Source: JAXGQD01 sp964574395 (GTDB taxonomy: Bacteria > Bacillota > Clostridia > Saccharofermentanales > Fastidiosipilaceae). Taken from it: a stretch of DNA of 33,963 nucleotides. Where the stretch lies: assembly GCA_964574395.1 (NCBI GenBank), contig CAZNNL010000023.1:1-33963 (forward strand), written 5' to 3'. The stretch's first letter is position 1; each line of letters opens with the position of its first letter. A program made the translations under genes and the position numbers. Positions 21,803 to 28,947 of the stretch are shown one piece after another. Below the pieces are notes generated by a model. It was not told where the DNA came from. It saw only the letters and a list, made by a program, of their open reading frames with translations, and searched no databases.

Positions 21803-22723
21803 ATGAGTAATTCTTTCAACTTCGGAAATGGTCAAGTGCCACCAAACGATAATAAAAATAAGAGACCGTACGATCCAAACGACCCCTATATTCAACAGCA
21901 ACAGCTGAATCAACAATTTGCTGCCCAACAGGCGCAGCAAGGCTTCAATACCAATAATCAATTTCCACAAGGTTATGGAGCCCAAGCGCAAGCCGTTAAC
22001 TACGACCCGGAGCTTGCAAGCAATGTGATGAGCAGCGTCATGAAAAAGGTGTTCTTATACATGTTCAGTGGCTTAATCATCTCAGGCCTGATTGCATTAG
22101 CTGGCTTAGCGTTCCCAAGTATGCAATTTGCCCTTCGCGCCAACCCGCTCATTCTGATGATTGCAGCATTCGCTCAACTAGCTGTGGTCTTCGGGTTTTC
22201 AGCGGCAGCACGTAAATCCAATGCAAGTACAGCGAGAGTGCTTTTCTATCTGTATTCAGTACTTTCAGGCATTACACTAGCAGTCTATTTGAGTTACTTT
22301 ACCATGCAGTCCGTAGCGCTAGCTTTTGTCGTCGCATCACTAACCTTTGGTGGCATGGCGTTCTGGGGTTACAGAACAAAACGCGATTTAAGTGGAATCG
22401 GAGCGGCTGGGCGCATGCTTCTGATTGGTGCAATTATTGCAAGCTTGGTTAATCTCGTGCTGTACTTTTTCGCGCCAGGCTTAGCCTCGATACTCGACAT
22501 GATTCTAAACTACGTAGTTGTAGCCATCTTTGTTGGCTTAACAGCATACGATATGCAAAAGATTCGCCAGATGGCTGAAAACTCTGGTATTTACCAAGCA
22601 GGGTCAGGTCCCGAAGCAGTCGCCATTCGTGAAACAGTAGCGATCAACGGCGCGCTACTCTTATACCTAGACTTCATTAACATCTTCATCCGACTCCTCG
22701 CAATTTTTGGTAGAAGAAGATAG
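21803..22723 (+). CDS. Bax inhibitor-1/YccA family membrane protein
   Basis: A 306-residue protein. After a Gln/Asn-rich hydrophilic N-terminus (residues 1-70, including YIQQQQLNQQFAAQQAQQG), about seven hydrophobic helices follow in the pattern of the Bax inhibitor-1 (BI-1, YetJ/YccA) family. Members are pH-sensitive Ca2+ leak channels or stress modulators. The conserved C-terminal AIFVGLTAYDMQKIRQMAE and LYLDFINIFIRLLAIFGRR match the family; the Asp pair that gates YetJ-type channels probably lies in TAYD and LYLD. AGGAGG just before the ATG gives a strong start. It has its own promoter and terminator. Its low-complexity N-terminus recalls that of the CPBP protein upstream. Confidence 0.88.
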   Translation: MSNSFNFGNGQVPPNDNKNKRPYDPNDPYIQQQQLNQQFAAQQAQQGFNTNNQFPQGYGAQAQAVNYDPELASNVMSSVMKKVFLYMFSGLIISGLIALAGLAFPSMQFALRANPLILMIAAFAQLAVVFGFSAAARKSNASTARVLFYLYSVLSGITLAVYLSYFTMQSVALAFVVASLTFGGMAFWGYRTKRDLSGIGAAGRMLLIGAIIASLVNLVLYFFAPGLASILDMILNYVVVAIFVGLTAYDMQKIRQMAENSGIYQAGSGPEAVAIRETVAINGALLLYLDFINIFIRLLAIFGRRR

Positions 22724-22767
22724 GACAGTTAAGCAGCCCTACCCTAATAATTTGAAGATAAACAAAT

Positions 22768-22797
22768 AAAGACAGTCGAAAATTCTCGGCTGTCTTT
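22768..22797 (+). terminator. Intrinsic terminator after the Bax inhibitor-1 gene
   Basis: AAAGACAG-T-CGA (22768-22779) pairs with TCG-G-CTGTCTTT (22786-22797) around a short loop, with a T-run at the end of the stem. Confidence 0.8.
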
Positions 22798-22908
22798 CAC
22801 ATGTAAGAAATTCGTTAACTAAATATTAGATTAATTCAGTATTACGCATTGATTACAAGATGAAGTGGTGGTAGACTTTTGCCAATACTATATCTTGGTA
22901 AAAATTCA

Positions 22909-22924
22909 CTCATAAATTTATGAG
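22909..22924. promoter_or_regulatory. Perfect 16-bp palindrome CTCATAAATTTATGAG before the first LCP gene
   Basis: A perfect dyad 24 bp before the ATG at 22948, just upstream of the ribosome binding site. Its size and position suit an operator for a dimeric repressor, or a leader hairpin. No known regulator consensus is recognised. Confidence 0.45.
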
Positions 22925-22947
22925 CTCACAAAAAGAAGGTAGGTGCC

Positions 22948-24474
22948 ATGCCACAAAGAAAGCTCACTGGTAGCCAGCTCATTCGTCAGCGGAAAAATGA
23001 TAAAAAACTATTCTTGGCAGCCTTTATATTAGAGATTGTGATCCTCATCTTTTCTATCTCGATTATCTACACCTTCAACAAGTATGAAATCCTGCCCCTA
23101 AAATATAGATTGTTAATAACCGCCATTTTGATTATTGCCAATGTTTATTTTGCCATCATACTTAAAGTGGGTATATATAAACGCCATGTACGTAACTTGG
23201 GGCTCGTCCTGTCGGTCGTGGTGCTCATTTTTTCGATTGCTCTAAGCTTCTACATGAATAAGGGCATTTCTGCGCTGAACGTGCTTAGTGAGGTCGCTGA
23301 GAAGCCTGTCGAAGTCAAAGAAGTCATCATGACTGTGCGTGTCATGAAAAGTACACCCATTTATGCTCTTTCTGATTTGGAGGGCAAAACGGTAGCCGCC
23401 CCATACAGCACCGACAAAGAGAACCTCGACAATTTCTATGCTGACTATCTCAAAGAAAACGAAAACGAACTCACTGTTACGGATGTCTCATCCTACCTGA
23501 CTGCCGTTGAAGAACTCTATGACAGTATGACTCCGGCCATCATCCTCAATGAAGATTACATGTCCATTATTGAAGATAAGTTCCCGCAATTTAAGGAACA
23601 GACCAGAGTCGTTTCTAGTAGCTCTCTGAAGACGGAAGAAACCATCAACATCAAAAAAGTTGACCCTTCCAAAGAACCGTTCACTATGTTAATCAGTGGC
23701 ATAGATACTTACGGTTCGATAGAGACATCATCACGTTCTGACGTAAATATTTTGGTCACGGTGAACCCAAATACCAAGACCATCTTGATGACCAGTATTC
23801 CGCGTGACATGTATATGCGCATCCCCGGCAACGGAATGAACGAATGGGATAAGCTCACGCATGCAGGAATCTATGGCGTACAAACTTCCGTTCAGGCCGT
23901 AGAGAATTTCATGAACGTGGTCGTTAATTACTACTTCAAAGTCAACTTTACTTCGGTTATTTCACTTGTTGATTTAATAGGCGGTATCACAATAGATAAC
24001 CCCTACGAATTCAATACCGTGGATTGGAAAACCTTCCCCGCGGGTGTTCAAACAATAAATGGTGAAAATGCTTTATCGTATGTCCGAGAGCGTTATAATC
24101 TTCCTGGGGGAGACAACGATCGTGGCGCTAACCAAGAACGCGCGCTCGCTGCCATCATAAAAAAACTCATGGGCAAAGAAATTCTGGTAAACTTTAACTC
24201 GTTAATTGAGATTGCCAAGACCTCCATGCAGACCTCCATGTCTACCAACGAAATGATGAAACTGGTCAATCTACAATTAGAGACAGGCAGCACATGGAAA
24301 ATCGTTATGAATGCAGTCCAAGGAGACGGACAATACGGCTGGAATTCCTACGCCGCACCAGGCTATAACGTCTACGTCATGATTCCTTATGACGACAGCG
24401 TAGAAGAAGCTAGAAAACAAATAAACGACGTCCTGCTCGACAAAGAAATTGATGTGCCTAGCACGGACGAATAG
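22948..24474 (+). CDS. LytR-CpsA-Psr (LCP) family wall-polymer ligase, CpsA/Wzg-like (1)
   Basis: A 508-residue membrane protein. LCP proteins transfer lipid-linked teichoic acid or capsule onto peptidoglycan. Three N-terminal membrane helices (about 22-45, 52-75, 85-107) and an accessory domain (about 125-225, with SDLEGKTVAAPYSTDKEN) match the CpsA/Wzg layout. The LCP domain starts near 244: LISGIDTYG, SSRSDVN, TSIPRDMYM with the key Arg, HAGIYG, INGENALSYVRERY and DNDRGANQERALAAIIKKL. The accessory part resembles a fragment of a periplasmic substrate-binding fold. GAAGG and AGGTG before the ATG suit the start. It sits 31 bp before a paralogue and a few kb before the polysaccharide locus, which it may serve. 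Confidence 0.88.
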   Translation: MPQRKLTGSQLIRQRKNDKKLFLAAFILEIVILIFSISIIYTFNKYEILPLKYRLLITAILIIANVYFAIILKVGIYKRHVRNLGLVLSVVVLIFSIALSFYMNKGISALNVLSEVAEKPVEVKEVIMTVRVMKSTPIYALSDLEGKTVAAPYSTDKENLDNFYADYLKENENELTVTDVSSYLTAVEELYDSMTPAIILNEDYMSIIEDKFPQFKEQTRVVSSSSLKTEETINIKKVDPSKEPFTMLISGIDTYGSIETSSRSDVNILVTVNPNTKTILMTSIPRDMYMRIPGNGMNEWDKLTHAGIYGVQTSVQAVENFMNVVVNYYFKVNFTSVISLVDLIGGITIDNPYEFNTVDWKTFPAGVQTINGENALSYVRERYNLPGGDNDRGANQERALAAIIKKLMGKEILVNFNSLIEIAKTSMQTSMSTNEMMKLVNLQLETGSTWKIVMNAVQGDGQYGWNSYAAPGYNVYVMIPYDDSVEEARKQINDVLLDKEIDVPSTDE

Positions 24475-24505
24475 CGTTAAATGTGATACAAAGGATACTT
24501 ATTAG

Positions 24506-25969
24506 ATGGATGTAGAAACAAGGCAAGCAACAGGCATTGCAAAAGCAGCAGTCGTATTAGAAGCAATCATTTTCATGATTAGTCTTTTTACCCTATACAC
24601 CGTTTTCAATTATGAGATACTACCACTACGCTATAGGCTCATTCTGACCGGCGTACTTTTCATAATAAATTTGATGATTTTTATATTCATTGGCTTAGGC
24701 TTTCATCGCAAGAAATTTGCTTGGTTAAGTTTTATCACGAGCTTTTTGATATTGGTTTTTGCCGGTGTGGCTGTTTACTATCTACAAAGCGGTGTTGGCG
24801 CCCTGAACACTATGGGTATTGGCGGAACCGGTTACATTCGAAAAACGAATTTTACTATCCGCGTTCTGACAAACTCGCCAATCGCTGGGATTAATGAAAT
24901 AGAGGGCTTGTCCGTTAGTGCGCCATATGCAAGTGATAAAGAGAATATCGACACCTTCTATGCGGATTTTGAGAAAAAAGAGAAGATTGGTTTTAATCTG
25001 ATAGATTCGGGTTCCTACCGAAATGGCGTGGCAGATTTGTATGATGGAAATACGCAAGTAATTCTATTTAATGAGAGCTTTTTGCCAATTATATTAGAAG
25101 AACACCCAAATTTCGCTACAGAGACGCGCGTGTTATCAGAGCACACAGTATCGGTGAAAGTTGAAGATGATAAAGAAAAGACAGACGTAGCGAATCAACC
25201 ATTTACCGTGTATATCAGTGGTATTGATACCTCAGGGGCTGTGGATACGACTTCGCGCTCTGATGTAAATATTCTGATGACTGTAAATCCAAATACCAAG
25301 AAGATTTTGACCGTTTCCGTGCCGCGCGATAGTTATGTGGCTATAGCGGGTGGCGGTAATAATCAGATGGACAAATTGACGCATGCCGGAATCTACGGAG
25401 TCGAGTCCTCTAGGGATACCTTGGCGAATCTGTTTGACACAAAAATTGACTATTGGGTGCGTGTGAACTTTTCTTCCGTTATTAATATCGTCGATATTTT
25501 AGGCGGCGTAGAAGTAGATAATCCACGAGATTTTACCGGACCCGGTGGTTACTATTTCCCTGCAGGGCAGATTACACTTGACGGTGAAGAAGCCCTCTCG
25601 TTCTCGCGTGAAAGATACTCTATCGAGGGTGGCGACATTGGGCGAGGAAAGAACCAAGAAATCGTCCTGAAGGGGATTATCAACAAGCTCAGCGGTCGAG
25701 AGGTACTTGGCAACTTTACATCGCTCCTGAAAGTGGCCGAAGAATCCATGCAAACCAACATGCAGACCAACGAAATGATGCGTCTGGTCAATCTACAGTT
25801 GGATGACGGACGATCCTGGGATATTTCAAGCCAATCCCTATCAGGTTATGGAGAAACTGGTTTACCATCTTACGCGATGCCTGGTTGGAATCTCTATATG
25901 TACGTATTAGATGAGGACAGCGTAGCCACCGCTAAACAAGTGATGGATGCCATTAAGGCGGGAAATTGA
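24506..25969 (+). CDS. LytR-CpsA-Psr (LCP) family wall-polymer ligase, CpsA/Wzg-like (2)
   Basis: A 487-residue tandem paralogue of the preceding gene with the same layout: three membrane helices (about 15-37, 44-67, 72-95), an accessory domain with INEIEGLSVSAPYASDKENI, and the LCP domain from about 230 (YISGIDTSG, TSRSDVN, VSVPRDSY, KLTHAGIYGVE, DGEEALSFSRERY, DIGRGKNQE). The conserved Arg and Asp residues of the pyrophosphate-binding pocket are kept, so both copies should be active. AAGGA lies 10 nt before the ATG. No terminator is obvious after it; the 124 bp to the tRNA contains only the tRNA promoter. The pair looks like a recent duplication that kept a full-length second copy. Confidence 0.88.
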   Translation: MDVETRQATGIAKAAVVLEAIIFMISLFTLYTVFNYEILPLRYRLILTGVLFIINLMIFIFIGLGFHRKKFAWLSFITSFLILVFAGVAVYYLQSGVGALNTMGIGGTGYIRKTNFTIRVLTNSPIAGINEIEGLSVSAPYASDKENIDTFYADFEKKEKIGFNLIDSGSYRNGVADLYDGNTQVILFNESFLPIILEEHPNFATETRVLSEHTVSVKVEDDKEKTDVANQPFTVYISGIDTSGAVDTTSRSDVNILMTVNPNTKKILTVSVPRDSYVAIAGGGNNQMDKLTHAGIYGVESSRDTLANLFDTKIDYWVRVNFSSVINIVDILGGVEVDNPRDFTGPGGYYFPAGQITLDGEEALSFSRERYSIEGGDIGRGKNQEIVLKGIINKLSGREVLGNFTSLLKVAEESMQTNMQTNEMMRLVNLQLDDGRSWDISSQSLSGYGETGLPSYAMPGWNLYMYVLDEDSVATAKQVMDAIKAGN

Positions 25970-26049
25970 TGTGGCTGATTTGGTTGGAACGGTAAACTCG
26001 TACTTGCTATTACGATTTGTGTTCGCGACTTAAGGTATAAATTCTTAGG

Positions 26050-26078
26050 TTGACAAGTGTCAAGGCAGATATTATCAT
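26050..26078 (+). promoter_or_regulatory. Promoter of tRNA-Val
   Basis: TTGACA (26050-26055), a 17-bp spacer and TATCAT (26073-26078), 15 bp before the tRNA. TTGACA is also the left arm of a TTGACA-AG-TGTCAA dyad. Confidence 0.7.
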
Positions 26079-26093
26079 GACATTTGTCTTTTG

Positions 26094-26170
26094 GGGTGGT
26101 TAGCTCAGCTGGCTAGAGCACCTGCTCGACACGCAGGGGGTCGTAGGTTCAAGTCCTATACTACCCACCA
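26094..26170 (+). tRNA. tRNA-Val (anticodon GAC) with encoded CCA and C33
   Basis: A 77-nt cloverleaf. The acceptor stem is GGGTGGT/ACTACCC, the D stem GCTC/GAGC, the anticodon stem CCTGC/GCAGG with loop TCGACAC (26126-26132), the T stem GTAGG/CCTAT with loop TTCAAGT. CCA is encoded at 26168-26170. The anticodon GAC is at 26128-26130. Position 33, nearly always U in bacterial tRNAs, is C here (26127). The stems are intact, so a pseudogene is not indicated. The tRNA marks the border between the LCP genes and the AT-rich polysaccharide locus, a common place for integration. Confidence 0.92.
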
Positions 26171-26182
26171 GGACAAGTAAAT

Positions 26183-26206
26183 AGAGCTCCAAGACAGGGG
26201 CTCTTT
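26183..26206 (+). terminator. Intrinsic terminator after tRNA-Val
   Basis: AGAGCTCC (26183-26190) pairs with GGGGCTCT (26197-26204, one G-U pair) and is followed by T residues. Confidence 0.8.
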
Positions 26207-26314
26207 TATTATGCAATCGGATACTTAAGTGATAAGATGTTCTTGTTTAATATACAGTTACAGTTGCATGATGTAGAATGATTAAAATTAAAGGAATGTT
26301 AAGGAAATAAATGC

Positions 26315-28222
26315 ATGAAGTTGCGCGGACGCTCAATTACACCTAAGAAATTGTTTCTAATCCTTTATGACTCAATTATGTCAGTGTTAGCACTAGTGCT
26401 TTCGTTATTCTTAACCAATCAACATGATTATGGTCTAGATTTACTTCAACCAACTTCACTATTACTGCTTTCATGTTTTCTTTCTGCACTTATTATTTTC
26501 CATTTAATCGGATTATATAATCAAATGTGGCTGTATGCCTCAATCTTACAGTATTTACTTGTCCCAATTGCCATTTTTGCTCAGACCATTGTAATGATTT
26601 TTCTACAACTCGTTTTGTTTCCATTTCCCATTATTTGGATACAAGTTTGGACTTACTTTAGTGTACTCGTATTTGCACTAATTGCTGTACGTGTATTCTA
26701 CCGTCTTTATAGAAGCAAGCGAATAGGTGTTAAACAGCGCATACGCTTGAGACGCAATGATATTAAGATGATTCGTGTTTTAATAGTTGGAGCGGGAAGA
26801 GCAGGAAGCAGACTTGCAGAAGATTTAAAAGAGATTAATGGTTCAAGGTTTCCTGTAGCTTTCGTAGACGATAATCCTAAAACACATCATTACCAACATA
26901 TGGGGATTCCAGTATTAGGTGGTCGAAAAGACATCCCTGTTATCTGTGAAACATACAAAATTGATGAGATTATTTTGGCAATCCCTTCTCTTCCTGCAGA
27001 TGAAATTAAACAACTTGTGGAGATTTGTCAGAAAACGAGATGCCGCATTCGCATCCTTCCCAGCGTTACAGCATTGACTGAAGATAGAATTGGCTTGAGG
27101 AATGTAAAAGACATAGACATCGAAGATCTATTAGGAAGAGAGCCCGTACGAATTATGTCAGACACCGTTTCTAATATGGTGCATGGCAAAGTCGTGATGG
27201 TTACTGGTGGTGGAGGGTCCATTGGGTCTGAAATTTGTCGGCAGGTTCTTAAGTATAATCCTGAAAGACTAATCATTGTAGATATCTACGAAAACAATGT
27301 TTACGATCTCCAACAGGAATTGCTTAGTAAATATGGAAAAGAACTTGCACTTACTGTGCTAATTGCATCTGTTCGTGACAAAAAAAGAATCGAAGATATT
27401 TTTGAAGAATTCAAGCCTCAAATTGTTTATCATGCCGCTGCTCACAAACACGTACCATTGATGGAAGATAGTCCTGAAGAGGCAATAAAAAACAATGTAA
27501 TTGGGACTTCAAATGTTGCTAAAGCGGCTGCCCTGCAATGTGCAGAGCGCTTTGTTTTAATATCCACAGATAAGGCAGTTAATCCAACAAGCGTAATGGG
27601 AGCTAGCAAACGCCTCGCGGAAATGACCGTATTGGCGATTGCTAAACGTTATCCTAAACTAAAATGTGGAATGGTTCGTTTTGGCAATGTGCTCGGAAGT
27701 AATGGAAGTGTAGTACCCTTATTTAAAAAACAAATTGAGCGCGAACGACGTGTCACAGTTACTGACCCTGAAATGCGGCGTTACTTTATGACGATACCAG
27801 AAGCTGTGAGTCTCGTTCTACAAGCGAGTGTCTATGCAGAACATGGAGAAATATTTGTCTTGGATATGGGAGACCCCGTAAAAATTGTCGATCTCGCTAC
27901 TACTATGATTAAGCTTTCGGGGTATGTGCCAAACGTAGATATTCCAATAGAGTTTATTGGACTACGCCCAGGTGAAAAAATGTTTGAAGAACTCTACTTC
28001 GATTTGGAAACATTGGACAATACACCACATGAAAAAATCATGAAATTGCGTCAAATTGAAGATCCTGAGCTAATCTCCAGTGAGATTGAGAAGCTGTTTC
28101 TTATGTTCGGCCATGATTACCCAGAGTTGAAAGACAAGATTTTAAGAAGATTACAGTTAGCTAATACAACTTCTAAAAACACCCAGGAAACACCAATTTT
28201 TGAAAAAAGTACAGATGAATAG
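26315..28222 (+). CDS. Membrane nucleotide-sugar 4,6-dehydratase (WbpM/PglF/EpsC type)
   Basis: A 635-residue protein with four N-terminal membrane helices (about 12-125), a CoA-binding-like Rossmann domain (VGAGRAGS at about 158-165) and a second NAD(P)-binding SDR domain (TGGGGSIG, 297-304). This is the long form of UDP-GlcNAc (or UDP-GalNAc) 4,6-dehydratase that makes 4-keto-6-deoxy sugars for surface glycans. The SDR triad appears as TDK (418-420) and MGASK (428-432): Met stands where short-form enzymes have the catalytic Tyr, which is normal for this long form. AAGGAA precedes the ATG at 26315; another ATG 4 bp earlier is in a different frame. It is the first gene of the AT-rich polysaccharide locus. 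No aminotransferase is visible to complete a bacillosamine-type pathway. Confidence 0.88.
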   Translation: MKLRGRSITPKKLFLILYDSIMSVLALVLSLFLTNQHDYGLDLLQPTSLLLLSCFLSALIIFHLIGLYNQMWLYASILQYLLVPIAIFAQTIVMIFLQLVLFPFPIIWIQVWTYFSVLVFALIAVRVFYRLYRSKRIGVKQRIRLRRNDIKMIRVLIVGAGRAGSRLAEDLKEINGSRFPVAFVDDNPKTHHYQHMGIPVLGGRKDIPVICETYKIDEIILAIPSLPADEIKQLVEICQKTRCRIRILPSVTALTEDRIGLRNVKDIDIEDLLGREPVRIMSDTVSNMVHGKVVMVTGGGGSIGSEICRQVLKYNPERLIIVDIYENNVYDLQQELLSKYGKELALTVLIASVRDKKRIEDIFEEFKPQIVYHAAAHKHVPLMEDSPEEAIKNNVIGTSNVAKAAALQCAERFVLISTDKAVNPTSVMGASKRLAEMTVLAIAKRYPKLKCGMVRFGNVLGSNGSVVPLFKKQIERERRVTVTDPEMRRYFMTIPEAVSLVLQASVYAEHGEIFVLDMGDPVKIVDLATTMIKLSGYVPNVDIPIEFIGLRPGEKMFEELYFDLETLDNTPHEKIMKLRQIEDPELISSEIEKLFLMFGHDYPELKDKILRRLQLANTTSKNTQETPIFEKSTDE

Positions 28223-28257
28223 TTAGCCAAAGACGTTTCTGAATTTTTTGTTCCCTA

Positions 28258-28266
28258 TGTTATACT
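28258..28266 (+). promoter_or_regulatory. Possible internal extended -10 promoter before the sugar transferase gene
   Basis: TGTTATACT (TG, one base, TATACT at 28261-28266) in the 65-bp spacer, 22 bp before the ATG. The -35 match is weak. Confidence 0.4.
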
Positions 28267-28287
28267 ATTCTTAAATTTGGAGGATCT

Positions 28288-28923
28288 ATGAAATCACATA
28301 GAATATATTTCCTTGTCAAAAGGTTTCTAGATTTGGTGAGTTCTGCGTGTGGTTTACTACTCCTTTCGCCCTTGTTTCTTTTTCTCGTTGCACGCATAAA
28401 ATTTGACTCGCCTGGCCCTGTTTTTTTTAAACAACGAAGGGTTGGGATTTATAAGAAAAACTTTACTATCCTAAAGTTTCGTTCAATGTATGTCGATACA
28501 CCGAGTGAAATGCCAACTCATATGCTTGAAAACCCAGAGCAGATGATTACAAAAGTTGGTAGGTTCTTGAGAAAAACAAGTCTAGATGAATTACCCCAAC
28601 TCATAAATATACTTAAAGGAGATATCTCAGTCGTAGGTCCTAGACCGGCTCTATGGAATCAAGATGACTTAATTGCTGAAAGAGATAAATACTTTGCAAA
28701 TGACGTTCCTCCAGGCCTGACTGGATGGGCTCAGATTAACGGTAGAGATTCCTTATCGATTGAAGATAAAGCTAGGTTAGATGGAGAGTATGTCGAACAA
28801 TTTGGCTTTATTATGGATTGTAGATGTTTTTTTGGTACATTCCTTTCTGTGCTACGAAGTGATGGAGTTGTTGAAGGTGGCACTGGACAATTAGATAAAA
28901 ATAAACAGACTCTAGATAAATAA
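28288..28923 (+). CDS. Initiating phosphoglycosyl transferase (bacterial sugar transferase)
   Basis: A 211-residue enzyme that moves a sugar-1-phosphate from a UDP-sugar to undecaprenyl phosphate, starting a polysaccharide repeat unit at the inner membrane. It has one re-entrant N-terminal hydrophobic segment (about 12-35) and the conserved monotopic PGT core: SPGPVFFKQRRVGI, FTILKFRSM, TSLDELPQLINILKGDISVV, GPRPAL and GLTGWAQINGRD. The DE pair in LDELPQ is the catalytic Asp-Glu dyad. The short length without extra helices suits the small PglC/EpsL-type form. GGAGG lies just before the ATG. It follows the long dehydratase, whose product type (a 2-acetamido-6-deoxy-4-keto sugar) is often the first sugar used by such transferases. 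Confidence 0.9.
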   Translation: MKSHRIYFLVKRFLDLVSSACGLLLLSPLFLFLVARIKFDSPGPVFFKQRRVGIYKKNFTILKFRSMYVDTPSEMPTHMLENPEQMITKVGRFLRKTSLDELPQLINILKGDISVVGPRPALWNQDDLIAERDKYFANDVPPGLTGWAQINGRDSLSIEDKARLDGEYVEQFGFIMDCRCFFGTFLSVLRSDGVVEGGTGQLDKNKQTLDK

Positions 28924-28947
28924 TGGTTTTTCAACTTAGGAGGTTGT

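Larger units (their letters stand above)
451..25086. repeat. Dispersed over-represented octamer TTTTGCCA / TGGCAAAA
   Basis: Hand-located TTTTGCC (+) starts: 805, 1201, 3382, 4398, 4931, 5084, 6006, 7801, 8362, 9264, 9314, 9679, 9862, 10437, 12941, 13030, 13809, 14505, 14988, 19319, 21005, 22877, 23148, 24757, 25080. GGCAAAA (the same word on the - strand) starts: 455, 1455, 2493, 2969, 4455, 5219, 5836, 7040, 7745, 9833, 11077, 13435, 14011, 14386, 15716, 15857, 18792, 19461, 20455, 21381, 23383. About 35 of these 46 extend to TTTTGCCA and about 21 to TTTTGCCAA. Eight lie in non-coding DNA. Only one further copy (30432) occurs right of 26 kb. The count was done by eye and may be off by a few. 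Confidence 0.85.

Noticed and set aside
451..25086. TTTTGCCA as a Chi or KOPS-type polar recombination/segregation signal
   Set aside because: The two orientations are nearly balanced (25 against 21) with no clear bias along the window, unlike polar signals; a whole-chromosome check is still needed.
26428..26780. Possible separate small membrane protein at the start of the polysaccharide locus
   Set aside because: The four helices are the normal N-terminal part of long-form WbpM/PglF/EpsC dehydratases and are in frame with the rest.
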